From DATEHQ01 sp035279525 (lineage in GTDB: Bacteria > Chloroflexota > Dormibacteria > Dormibacterales > Dormibacteraceae), in NCBI GenBank assembly GCA_035279525.1, contig DATEHQ010000086.1:1-13812 (forward strand): a stretch of DNA of 13,812 nt, written 5' to 3'. This document shows, piece by piece, positions 1 to 6,292 of the stretch. A model generated the notes under the pieces. It did not search any database, was not told where the DNA came from, and saw only the letters and a program-made list of their open reading frames with translations. Position 1 is the first letter of the stretch, and each line of letters opens with the position of its first letter. Made by a program: the position numbers and the translations under genes.

Positions 1-1
1 T

Positions 2-646
2 CCGCATCCAGACGCTTCAGAAGATGAAGGTCCGGGCAACTGGCGGCGGCATGACATTCACGCCTTCAAGCACGGGATGAAACCACCGAGTCACGCCGAT
101 GTACCAGCGCAAGTTCGCGACTGGGTAGATGGCGTCGCCACATTACCTGGCGAGTCGTCGCCCATTGCGGAGGCAGTCGCTGCGCGGCATGCTCTGTTCG
201 AACGCATTCACCCCTTCATCGACGGCAACGGCCGTGCCGGCCGTTTGCTCACGAACCTTGTGTTGGTTAGGCTCGGTTACCCGCCCGCGATCATTCAGAA
301 GCGGCTTCGAGATCGTTACCTCGACGCCCTGCATCGCGCCGATCGAGGCGATCCAGGACCCTTGGGCGAAATCCTCGCGAGGGCAATCCTTGACAACCTC
401 AGCCGTTTCGTCTTGCCTGCGGTGGCAGGGCCTGCGAAACTCGTTCCACTGGAAGCGTTGGCCACGAAGGATCTTTCGGTCGTGGCTCTCCGTAATGCCG
501 CACAACGCTCGCGGCTCAAGGCAGTTCGAGCCGAGGATGGTACTTGGCGGAGCAGTCGGCAATGGGTGGACGAATACCGCCGCGATCGGTATGCGGCGCT
601 GCGCCTGCCGCGCAAACCTCGGACGTTGAAGGAGGGATCGAAGTGA
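2..646 (+). CDS. Fic/DOC family protein, 5'-truncated by the window edge
   Basis: The frame is open to the left edge; the first ATG is at 77, but upstream in-frame sequence still matches the family (a GNWRRHDI stretch before MKPPSHADVP), so the gene begins outside the window. Counting from that ATG, the Fic active-site motif HPFIDGNGR occupies residues 45-53, with His45 the expected catalytic base and the DGN/R residues binding the nucleotide phosphates. Fic enzymes transfer AMP or related groups to protein hydroxyls. The last 60 residues (LRNAAQRSRLKAVR then SRQWVDEY) look like a small helix-turn-helix domain, as in Fic proteins with a C-terminal DNA-binding module. The stop codon overlaps the GTG of the recombinase, so the two are translationally coupled. 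No antitoxin is visible. The first 10 codons fit the family poorly, and an early frameshift is possible (see findings). The target protein is unknown. Confidence 0.85.
   Translation, partial: PHPDASEDEGPGNWRRHDIHAFKHGMKPPSHADVPAQVRDWVDGVATLPGESSPIAEAVAARHALFERIHPFIDGNGRAGRLLTNLVLVRLGYPPAIIQKRLRDRYLDALHRADRGDPGPLGEILARAILDNLSRFVLPAVAGPAKLVPLEALATKDLSVVALRNAAQRSRLKAVRAEDGTWRSSRQWVDEYRRDRYAALRLPRKPRTLKEGSK
629..636 (+). promoter_or_regulatory. Strong ribosome binding site of the serine recombinase
   Basis: AAGGAGGG lies 6 nt before a GTG at 643. This fixes the recombinase start, although the open frame begins earlier (544). The site lies inside the Fic coding region, supporting coupled translation. 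Confidence 0.8.
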
Positions 647-2178
647 GAGTCGCGACTTACACACGAATCTCGACCGACGAGGAGCATCAGCCCTACTCAC
701 TCGAGGCCCAAGACACACGCCTTCGCGCTTACGTCGCCAGCCAGGAGGGCTGGGAGCTGACGCGCCGCTACAGCGATCGCATGACTGGTAGCACTCTGGA
801 GAGACCTGAGCTGCAGCGCGCTCTGGCTGATGGCCGACTTGGTCGCTTTGACCTCATGCTCGTCTATCGAGTCGATCGTCTCTCGCGCTCGGTTCGCGGA
901 CTGGCACAGATTCTCGAAGAGCTCGACCACTCGCATGTTGTCTTCCGCTCGGCAACTGAGCCCTTCGACACCGGGACGCCTGCGGGCCGAATGATGGTTC
1001 AGATGCTTGGCGTGTTCGCCGAGTTTGAACGCGCCACATTGGTAGACCGCGTGATCGCCGGCATGGAACGCAAGGCAGCTGCTGGTGGGTGGCTCGGAGG
1101 ACCCAATCCCTACGGCTATCGCTACAACCCAGCCGTTGCCAAGCTGGAACCCGATGAGGCTGAAGCGGCAACGGTACGGACCATCTTCGACCTTTACGTC
1201 ACCCAGAAACTCGGAACACGGGCTCTCGCTAACTGGCTGAACAGTCATGGCCATCAGACGCGAGCCGGTCGACCCTGGAGTGCAGTCACTGTGTTTGACA
1301 TCCTCTGCAATCCCGTCCATGTAGGACGCGTCGAGTTTCGGGGCGCCTCGTATCCAGCGCCCCATGTCGCCTTGGTCAGCCAGGACGCCTTCGAGGCAGC
1401 CCAGAAAATGCTCGCGGCTCGTAAAGAGGCTGCTTGGAAGCGCCGCAGCAATGCCAGCGACTACTTGCTCAGCGGAGTTGTCCGATGCGGCAAATGCGGG
1501 AATCGTTACCTCGGCACCGTCGCTCACGGACGAAAGGCACCATATCGGTACTACACGTGCTTCTCGCGCAACCGTTACGGCCGGCACGGGTGCCAAGCCG
1601 ACCGACTCCCCGCAGAAGCCTTCGAACACGCCGTCCTCGCATCGATGCAAGCGACCTACTCGGATAGTGACCTCATCAAGCGAGCCGTGACTGGTGCAAT
1701 GAAGAAGGCGAACGCCACACTCCCAAGCAAGCGATCTGAGCTGCGAAGTCTCGAGGCAAGAATCGAGAAGGCCGAGCAGGCGCTGCAGCGTTACTTTGAC
1801 GCCTTCGAGTCTGGGTCACTTGCGGCCGGCAGATTGGCCGGTCGGATGGACGAGCTCGAGCGTCGTCTCGCTGAGCTGCGGACGCAGCGTGAGACGCTTC
1901 AGGAGGAGCTCGCCGAAAAATCGATCGTGACACCGTCGACCAGCGAGATTGGCGCGGTGTTGACTGCACTCGACGATGCGATGGGCAACGGAACACACTC
2001 GCAACGCAAGGCTTTGATGCAGCAACTAGTAGCTGAGATCAGAGTCGAATCGAGGAGCGCAATCTTCCCGACCTACCGGCTTCCAGCGCCGCCGGTTCGC
2101 GTTATATCAGGAGTGGTGGGCCGCGGTGGACTCGAACCACCTACCTCCGCGTTATCAGCACGGCGCTCTGCCAGTTGA
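643..2178 (+). CDS. Large serine recombinase (site-specific integrase)
   Basis: The predicted protein has 511 residues, typical of large serine recombinases. The N-terminal resolvase domain (about 1-150) contains the catalytic serine (Ser10, in YTRIST), the YRVDRLSRS motif and the FAEFER stretch. A recombinase domain follows (about 165-265: RTIFDLY, GTRALANWLN, LCNPVHVGRV). Next comes a zinc-ribbon with CGKC near 281-284 and two more cysteines near 306 and 317, then a coiled coil (about 360-430). The protein should cut and rejoin DNA through a 5'-phosphoserine link. Start GTG 643 is chosen from the AAGGAGGG site. It overlaps the Fic stop. The final 21 residues, VVGRGGLEPPTSALSARRSAS apart from its last residue or so, are simply the antisense reading of tRNA-Ile, so the C-terminus is supplied by the attachment site and would change on excision. 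Function as integrase of the local element is inferred. Confidence 0.93.
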   Translation: MRVATYTRISTDEEHQPYSLEAQDTRLRAYVASQEGWELTRRYSDRMTGSTLERPELQRALADGRLGRFDLMLVYRVDRLSRSVRGLAQILEELDHSHVVFRSATEPFDTGTPAGRMMVQMLGVFAEFERATLVDRVIAGMERKAAAGGWLGGPNPYGYRYNPAVAKLEPDEAEAATVRTIFDLYVTQKLGTRALANWLNSHGHQTRAGRPWSAVTVFDILCNPVHVGRVEFRGASYPAPHVALVSQDAFEAAQKMLAARKEAAWKRRSNASDYLLSGVVRCGKCGNRYLGTVAHGRKAPYRYYTCFSRNRYGRHGCQADRLPAEAFEHAVLASMQATYSDSDLIKRAVTGAMKKANATLPSKRSELRSLEARIEKAEQALQRYFDAFESGSLAAGRLAGRMDELERRLAELRTQRETLQEELAEKSIVTPSTSEIGAVLTALDDAMGNGTHSQRKALMQQLVAEIRVESRSAIFPTYRLPAPPVRVISGVVGRGGLEPPTSALSARRSAS

Positions 2179-2189
2179 GCTAGCGGCCC
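2114..2189 (-). tRNA. tRNA-Ile (anticodon GAT)
   Basis: On the minus strand the cloverleaf is complete: acceptor stem GGGCCGC pairs with GCGGCCC, the D-arm is GCTC/GAGC, the anticodon stem is CCGTG/CGCGG with loop CTGATAA (anticodon GAT), and the T-arm is GGTGG-TTCGAGT-CCACC. Discriminator A and an encoded CCA (2114-2116 complement) follow. It reads AUC codons. The 3' half is covered antisense by the recombinase gene, which marks it as the likely integration site of the element to the left. Confidence 0.96.
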
Positions 2190-2243
2190 GGGGCCCCGCC
2201 GGCAGGGGGTCGCGTCCGACCCGCGCCCGATGCCAGAAACTGG

Positions 2244-2267
2244 AGTCTACTGGGTCGCTCGATTCTA
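2244..2267 (-). promoter_or_regulatory. Candidate -10 boxes for tRNA-Ile
   Basis: Upstream of the tRNA on the minus strand are two TANNNT hexamers, TAGAAT (2267-2262) and TAGACT (2249-2244). Either would give a leader of roughly 45-70 nt. No clear TTGACA-like -35 accompanies them, so the assignment is tentative. Confidence 0.35.
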
Positions 2268-2336
2268 CGAACACGACGATCTGGCCGGTTCGAACGATCG
2301 CCGGCCAGTCGCCAGGGGGGGAAACTCGAAACCCGC

Positions 2337-2687
2337 TTAACCCGCCGTGGTCGGCCTGGTCACCACGCCCATCCCGTGGTCCGCGGGGCCTGCGATTCCA
2401 TACGCGATCATCCCGATTATCCCCAGCCCGACCAGGTGCAGGACCAGCACAGCGATGAACCAGCCCCATGTCCTCTGCGTCCCCAGCTTGACCAGAGCCC
2501 CGATCCACATGACGAGGGTGACGATGGCCGCGATGAACGAGACGATCGACGCAATCACGATGCCTGCCGTCGTGCCGTTTCCGACCGTCCCGCCGGCGGA
2601 CCTGACCATCATCAAGTAGGCGACGAACGCGATCAACCAGACGACCCACGCCGCGATATACCAGGGAACCGTTATCCGCTTGCTCAT
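2337..2687 (-). CDS. Small membrane protein of unknown function, three membrane segments
   Basis: The 116-residue product has hydrophobic segments at about 9-27, 41-67 and 75-97, with a short polar loop SAGGTVGNGTT between the first two and a polar tail rich in Gly, Thr and Pro. The stretch RTWGWFIAVLVLHLVGLG ending in IAYGIAGP recalls the PLDc_N-type membrane module (tryptophan-rich helix followed by Y-x-x-x-G), but the match is weak and I do not assign a family. The start ATG at 2687 is supported by an AGGAGG site 7 nt upstream (2695-2700). It stands alone: tRNA-Ile follows on the same strand and the next gene rightward is divergent. Confidence 0.8.
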   Translation of the reverse strand: MSKRITVPWYIAAWVVWLIAFVAYLMMVRSAGGTVGNGTTAGIVIASIVSFIAAIVTLVMWIGALVKLGTQRTWGWFIAVLVLHLVGLGIIGMIAYGIAGPADHGMGVVTRPTTAG

Positions 2688-2694
2688 TTGCGCG

Positions 2695-2700
2695 CCTCCT
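2695..2700 (-). promoter_or_regulatory. Ribosome binding site of the small membrane protein
   Basis: AGGAGG on the minus strand, 7 nt before the ATG at 2687, confirms that start. Confidence 0.7.
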
Positions 2701-2782
2701 CCAGCACCAACGTGAACTCCTATTCATGGAACGGCACGAATTGAGCGGTTACTTGATGCCAATCCGATCACGCGCGAAGGCG

Positions 2783-2816
2783 CCAGGCGCGGAAGGATTC
2801 GAACGGAGGCGCCTGG
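2783..2816. repeat. Hairpin flanking a tRNA T-arm-like sequence
   Basis: CCAGGCGC (2783-2790) and GCGCCTGG (2809-2816) form a perfect 8-bp inverted repeat around an 18-nt loop. The segment 2789-2804 is identical over 16 bases to part of the T-arm and acceptor of tRNA-Trp at 6119-6134. On the minus strand it reads as a T-loop followed by an acceptor-like arm, but no anticodon arm or D-arm can be found, so this is not a complete tRNA. It could be a tRNA gene remnant, an old attachment site or a regulatory hairpin in the 196-bp intergenic space before the glycosyltransferase. Confidence 0.5.
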
Positions 2817-2868
2817 TCTGGAGATCTCGGGCCGGCAGCCCGGTCGGTAGGCCGGTCTTCGTGCCTGT

Positions 2869-2874
2869 TACGGT
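2869..2874 (+). promoter_or_regulatory. Candidate -10 box (near-leaderless) of the GT39 gene
   Basis: TACGGT fits TANNNT and ends 9 nt before the GTG start at 2884, where no Shine-Dalgarno is present. This places the transcription start within a few bases of the start codon. No -35 is evident. Confidence 0.35.
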
Positions 2875-2883
2875 CTCCGCACG

Positions 2884-4377
2884 GTGTCGATCGGCTTGCC
2901 GGCCTCGTCCGGTCGCCAGCAGATCAGCCGCGCGACGCTGCTCCTCTATGGAGGAGCCGCCGCAGCGGTCATCGCCATCCACCTCGCTACCAACAACACG
3001 CTCGGCTTTCACACCGACGAGCTCTACTACCTGGACTCGGGACGCCATCCGGCCTTCGGCTACGTCGACTTCCCGCCGATCGTGCCGCTCCTCGCCCGAC
3101 TCGAAACCGACCTTTTCGGGGTCAGTCCATGGACGCTGCGCATCCTCCCATCGCTGCTGGGCGGTTTTCTCGTGGCGCTCTCAGGCGCCTACGTACGCCG
3201 CCTAGGCGGCTCCTTGCGGCTCCAGGCGATCGCTCTGCTCGGCGCCATCGCGGCGCCATTCCTGCTCGGATCGAACTGGGTTTTCCAGACGGTGACTTTC
3301 GACCAGGTCACCTGGATGGTCGCCATGTACTGGCTTCTGTGCCTCGTGCTCGAGCGGCGGCAGCGGCATTGGCTCTACCTGGGCGTCACCCTCGGGATAG
3401 GCCTCGAGGTGAAGTACACGATCCTGGGTCTGATCGCCGGCATCCTCGCCGCTGTGGTTCTGACGCCGGAGCTGCGATCGGCGCTGCGGACGAGATACCC
3501 GTGGCTCGCGGCGGCGATCGCACTGCTGATCTGGGCTCCGAATCTCGCCTGGCAGGTGACCGAGGGATTCCCGACGGTCGCCTACGTCACAAACCACCAG
3601 GGCGGTAGCGGCGGGCCGCTCATCTACCTGATCCAGTTCGCCATCTACTTCTCCCTTCTTATCCCTATATGGCTCGTCGGAATGATCTCCGTGTTCCGCG
3701 ATCCACGGCTTCGCCCGATTGGGATCGCCAGCGCCGTCCCCCTCGTGCTCTTTCTCTTCGTGGGCAAGTCCTACTACGCGGCGGGAACGATTCCAGTCGT
3801 GATGGCACAGGGACTGATGGCGATCGCCGGCGTCAAGCGGCCCAGGCTGCGCACCCGCCTCGAGATCGCGGTCGTCGCGGCATTCGTGCTCGAGTTCGCC
3901 ACGTTCTTCTTCCTCGTCGTCCCCGTCACCCCGCCAAATCGCATCCACGCGACCAACCTCGATACCGTGAACGAGGTGTTCGCCGACAGCGTGGGCTGGG
4001 CAGACATCGCCCATCAGGTCACCACGATCTACGACGAGCTGCCCCCATCGGAACGAGTGAACACGGTGATCATCTCGGCTTACTACGGCGTGCCGGGGGC
4101 GCTGCAGGTGTACGTCGATTCGTCCCATCGGCCGGCGGCATACAGCCCCCAGCTGAGCGACTGGTACTGGCTGCCCGGTAACCTCCGCGCGACCTACGCC
4201 CTCATGGTCGATTACCAACCAGGTGACGTGACCTGGATGTGCGCCTCACCGACGCTGGTCGCACATCTCACGGTGCCTTACAACGTGAAGGGCCTGGAGC
4301 AAGGAGCACCCGTCACCCTCTGCCCGCTCACCGCTTCGATCTCGAGCGTTTGGGGACGACTTCGCAATTTCTCCTGA
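2884..4377 (+). CDS. GT39-family (PMT_2-like) membrane glycosyltransferase
   Basis: This 497-residue polytopic protein has the hallmark first extracytoplasmic loop of the dolichyl-phosphate-mannose/ArnT superfamily: GFHTDELYYLDSG at about 41-53, with the acidic pair Asp45-Glu46 expected to be catalytic, then GYVDFPP at 59-65. About ten hydrophobic segments follow (roughly 17-35, 87-105, 115-130, 140-155, 160-195, 205-220, 240-265, 275-295, 300-315, 325-350). A soluble extracytoplasmic C-terminal region contains SAYYGVPGALQVY and DWYWLPGN, a pattern common in bacterial members. Such enzymes move a sugar from a polyprenyl-phosphate donor to a lipid or protein acceptor on the outer face of the membrane; donor and acceptor here are unknown. 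Start GTG 2884 is the first in frame. It has no Shine-Dalgarno but a TACGGT box lies just upstream. Confidence 0.88.
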   Translation: MSIGLPASSGRQQISRATLLLYGGAAAAVIAIHLATNNTLGFHTDELYYLDSGRHPAFGYVDFPPIVPLLARLETDLFGVSPWTLRILPSLLGGFLVALSGAYVRRLGGSLRLQAIALLGAIAAPFLLGSNWVFQTVTFDQVTWMVAMYWLLCLVLERRQRHWLYLGVTLGIGLEVKYTILGLIAGILAAVVLTPELRSALRTRYPWLAAAIALLIWAPNLAWQVTEGFPTVAYVTNHQGGSGGPLIYLIQFAIYFSLLIPIWLVGMISVFRDPRLRPIGIASAVPLVLFLFVGKSYYAAGTIPVVMAQGLMAIAGVKRPRLRTRLEIAVVAAFVLEFATFFFLVVPVTPPNRIHATNLDTVNEVFADSVGWADIAHQVTTIYDELPPSERVNTVIISAYYGVPGALQVYVDSSHRPAAYSPQLSDWYWLPGNLRATYALMVDYQPGDVTWMCASPTLVAHLTVPYNVKGLEQGAPVTLCPLTASISSVWGRLRNFS

Positions 4378-4485
4378 GCCTCGTATGCGGCTTGGCAGGG
4401 GCCGCCAACCCGCGGCTCAGGCGCCGCCAGAAGCTGCCTGATCGGCGGATTCCGGTCTGGCGCGCGTTCTGCTCGGGATGCACGC

Positions 4486-4491
4486 CAGAAT
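4486..4491 (+). promoter_or_regulatory. Weak -10-like box before the DHODH-remnant fusion gene
   Basis: CAGAAT (one mismatch from TANNNT) ends 8 nt before the ATG at 4500, which lacks a Shine-Dalgarno. The gene could equally be co-transcribed with the glycosyltransferase 122 bp upstream. Confidence 0.2.
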
Positions 4492-4499
4492 TTCGTTTC

Positions 4500-5987
4500 A
4501 TGCCGGACTGGAGCTACCACCCCCTGCTCCGGCCGGCTTCGCGGCTGGTTCCCCCTGACGCGATTCGCCCATTCGTGCTGAACGCGCTCGCCCTGATCGC
4601 CCGCCTGCCCGGCGGCGGGACATTCATTGAGCTGCTCGGCAACATGAACGCACCCCAGTCGATCCGAAGGCGCGCGCTCGGCATGGACATCACTAGCCCG
4701 GTCGGCCTCGCCTCGGGCGTCGACCCAGACGGGGTTGCGCTCGAGGCGTTCGCACGCTTCGGCTTCGGCGTGATCGAGGTCGGCCCCGACGTGCCGGTGA
4801 AGCATCCGCCTCGTGGGGTCAAGGTTCTCGTACGGACGCCGGTCGACGATTCCCGCATCGCACGCGGAACGATGTCGTCACCGCGCGAAGTTCTCGCTGC
4901 CCTGTCCTCAGGCGCCGAGCTCGTGCTCCTCGATTCCGGTTTCGTGGAAGGCGGTCCCGGCCTGCCCAAACGAATCAACGAGGCGATCGCCGGCCATCTG
5001 GCCGAAGGCGGCGCATCGACTGTCACTCCGGCGTGGCGTCAGGGCTGGCCATGGATCGCCCTCTTGGGCGCCGGCATGGCCATCGCCGGACTTGCGGTGC
5101 TCGCGGTCGGTCTGACCACCGTGACACTGCCGTACGACGAGTCCTTCCTCGGGCTCAGCCACAGTGCGATCGCTGCGCTGAACCCGCGCCTGATCTCGTT
5201 CATGAAACATGACCGCGTGACGCTCGCCGGGACGATGATCTCGCTGGGCCTCCTGTACGCCGGGCTCGCGCTGGGTGGCATGCGAAACGGCGCGGCGTGG
5301 GCCCGCCGCACGGTGATCGCCTCAGGCACTGTCGGCTTCGCGAGCCTTTTCCTCTTCCTCGGCTTCCGCTACGTGGACCCGCTGCACGTCGCTCTCGCTG
5401 TCGTGCTGTTCCCGCCCTACTTGGCCGGCGTCCTGCTTCCGACCCCAGAGCAATGGCGTCCATCAAGCGACCTCGACAACGACACCGTCTGGCGCGCGGG
5501 TCTGTGGGGCCAGCTGTACTTCGTCGCGCTGGGCGCCGGCCTCGTTGTGGCAGGCGTGATCATCGCCGCCGTCGGCGTCACAGGCGTCTTCGTCTGGTCC
5601 GACCTGCAGTTCCTCGGCACCACGTCGGAGGCGCTGAGCCGCGCTAACCTGCACCTGCTTCCGCTAATCGCCCACGACCGGGCGGGCTTCGGCGGGGCGC
5701 TCGCCTCAGACGGCGTGGGCGTGATGCTGCTCGGACTCTGGGGTTTCCACCGTGGCGAGCGCTGGGTGTGGTGGACGCTTCTCCTCGGAGGGTCGGCCGG
5801 GTTTCTCGGTGGGGTGTACGCGCACGTGGCGGTGGGCTACCTCGAATTCGGCCACCTGCTGCCAGTCACGATTTCGGGCGCAGTTTTCCTCGCCGGGCTC
5901 CTGCTCTCGGCGCCTTACCTGCTGGACGCGCGACGCAAGGGCGCGCGCCTTCGGCACGTCGTGGCCGCTCCGGCCGCCGGGCGCTGA
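4500..5987 (+). CDS. Dihydroorotate dehydrogenase-like remnant fused to a duplicated membrane domain
   Basis: The 495-residue product opens with MPDWSYHPLL and has two class 2 dihydroorotate dehydrogenase signatures: GMDITSPVGLASGVDPDG to about 78 plus FGFGVIEVGP (86-95), matching the N-terminal extension and first barrel strands, and SSGAELVLLDSGFVEGGPGL (136-155), matching the enzyme's C-terminal FMN-phosphate region. The roughly 190 residues between them in the enzyme, with the catalytic Ser and substrate Asn residues, are absent, so dehydrogenase activity is very unlikely. Residues 184-470 form about eight membrane helices arranged as two copies of one unit (185-313 and 340-469), offset by 155 residues, each with FLG and HDR motifs. 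ATG 4500 is chosen because the family match starts there; the open frame upstream overlaps the glycosyltransferase. Function unknown; a membrane-bound flavin or ligand-sensing role would be speculation. Confidence 0.8.
   Translation: MPDWSYHPLLRPASRLVPPDAIRPFVLNALALIARLPGGGTFIELLGNMNAPQSIRRRALGMDITSPVGLASGVDPDGVALEAFARFGFGVIEVGPDVPVKHPPRGVKVLVRTPVDDSRIARGTMSSPREVLAALSSGAELVLLDSGFVEGGPGLPKRINEAIAGHLAEGGASTVTPAWRQGWPWIALLGAGMAIAGLAVLAVGLTTVTLPYDESFLGLSHSAIAALNPRLISFMKHDRVTLAGTMISLGLLYAGLALGGMRNGAAWARRTVIASGTVGFASLFLFLGFRYVDPLHVALAVVLFPPYLAGVLLPTPEQWRPSSDLDNDTVWRAGLWGQLYFVALGAGLVVAGVIIAAVGVTGVFVWSDLQFLGTTSEALSRANLHLLPLIAHDRAGFGGALASDGVGVMLLGLWGFHRGERWVWWTLLLGGSAGFLGGVYAHVAVGYLEFGHLLPVTISGAVFLAGLLLSAPYLLDARRKGARLRHVVAAPAAGR
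5054..5440 (+). repeat. Protein-level tandem duplication, copy 1 (residues about 185-313 of the fusion)
   Basis: Copy 1 aligns without gaps to copy 2 for about 95 residues at an offset of 155, then with a single-residue insertion. Shared landmarks are LGAG (189-192 and 344-347), AG (196-197 and 351-352), AVG (202-204 and 357-359), FLG (216-218 and 371-373), HDR (237-239 and 392-394), Trp267/Trp422 and GF (279-280 and 434-435). Confidence 0.8.
5517..5906 (+). repeat. Protein-level tandem duplication, copy 2 (residues about 340-469 of the fusion)
   Basis: This is the second copy of the membrane unit described for the first. It retains the same membrane-helix order and the FLG and HDR motifs, and closes with AGLLL where copy 1 has AGVLL. 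The nucleotide sequences have diverged, so the duplication is old. Confidence 0.8.
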
Positions 5988-6054
5988 CCTGCAAGAGCGC
6001 AACGATCGCGCCGGCGACCATGATCAGCGCCGTGACCCCGGTGTCGAGAGGCAA
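5866..6054 (-). CDS. Possible small membrane peptide (doubtful)
   Basis: A 62-codon minus-strand frame starts at a TTG (6054) and reads PLDTGVTALIMVAGAIVALL, a convincing single membrane helix, in the part that does not overlap any other gene (5988-6054), with mostly G or C in third positions. The remaining two thirds run antisense to the end of the DHODH-remnant gene and look like an uninformative Arg/Pro-rich shadow. A TATTCT hexamer lies at 6088-6083 upstream. It could be a real short protein, a decayed gene fragment or chance. I do not recognise a family. Confidence 0.2.
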   Translation of the reverse strand: MPLDTGVTALIMVAGAIVALLQVSARRPERPRRAEGARPCVARPAGKAPRAGARRGKLRPKS

Positions 6055-6110
6055 TCACGAGGCGGTCAAAAACTGGCGACTTAGAATACGAGGCACGGCC
6101 ACCAATCAGG

Positions 6111-6188
6111 TGGCAGGGGCGGAAGGATTCGAACCCTCGGCCCTCGGTTTTGGAGACCGATGCTCTGACCAGACTGAGCTACGCCCCT
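6111..6188 (-). tRNA. tRNA-Trp (anticodon CCA)
   Basis: Minus-strand cloverleaf: acceptor AGGGGCG with CGCCCCT, D-arm GCTC/GAGC with a 10-nt loop, anticodon stem TCGGT/ACCGA with loop CTCCAAA (anticodon CCA), variable loop GGGCC, and T-arm GAGGG-TTCGAAT-CCTTC (one G-U pair). Discriminator G and an encoded CCA follow (6111-6114 complement). It reads UGG codons. Confidence 0.96.
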
Positions 6189-6234
6189 GCATAGCGGACG
6201 ACCGGTGACGCGCGGTCGCCAAGCGCCGAGACGG

Positions 6235-6240
6235 ATTCTA
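6235..6240 (-). promoter_or_regulatory. Candidate -10 box of tRNA-Trp
   Basis: TAGAAT on the minus strand lies 46 nt before the tRNA 5' end, giving a leader of about 40 nt. No recognisable -35 is seen at the expected distance. Confidence 0.4.
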
Positions 6241-6275
6241 CCCGAGCCCCCTCGAGCTCCCCGCCGCAGCCCCAT

Positions 6276-6281
6276 TAGCAT
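6276..6281 (+). promoter_or_regulatory. Candidate -10 box (near-leaderless) of the phosphoesterase gene
   Basis: TAGCAT fits TANNNT and ends 11 nt before the TTG at 6293. No Shine-Dalgarno is present. Same arrangement as at 2869 and 12195. Confidence 0.35.
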
Positions 6282-6292
6282 CGAATCAAGAG

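Larger units (their letters stand above)
1..2113. mobile_element. One end of an integrated element at tRNA-Ile (serine recombinase plus Fic cargo)
   Basis: The region carries a Fic-family gene and a large serine recombinase that ends exactly against the CCA end of an intact tRNA-Ile gene. The recombinase reading frame continues antisense into the tRNA and stops at 2176-2178, inside the tRNA D-arm. Site-specific elements commonly insert at tRNA 3' ends and place the integrase next to the attachment site, so I infer that 2113/2114 is close to an element boundary and that the other end lies left of this window. The direct repeat of the tRNA 3' end that would prove this is not visible here. The element type (phage, integrative element or small island) cannot be told. 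Confidence 0.5.

Noticed and set aside
143..718. Long minus-strand open frame opposite the Fic gene
   Set aside because: It is the antisense of a clear Fic domain, has no recognisable motif and no ribosome site.
697..1650. 317-codon minus-strand open frame opposite the recombinase
   Set aside because: The plus strand carries an unmistakable serine recombinase; the antisense frame is a composition effect of high GC.
3202..4218. 338-codon minus-strand open frame opposite the glycosyltransferase
   Set aside because: His/Asp/Arg-rich translation with no hydrophobic core or motif; it is a shadow of the GT39 gene.
4239..4499. Upstream extension of the DHODH-remnant frame
   Set aside because: It overlaps the end of the glycosyltransferase, and its translation is Arg-rich and unlike the family; similarity begins at MPDWSYHP from 4500.
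6061..6110. T-run (TTTTT, minus strand near 6070-6066) as terminator of tRNA-Trp
   Set aside because: No stable hairpin precedes it, so evidence is too thin.
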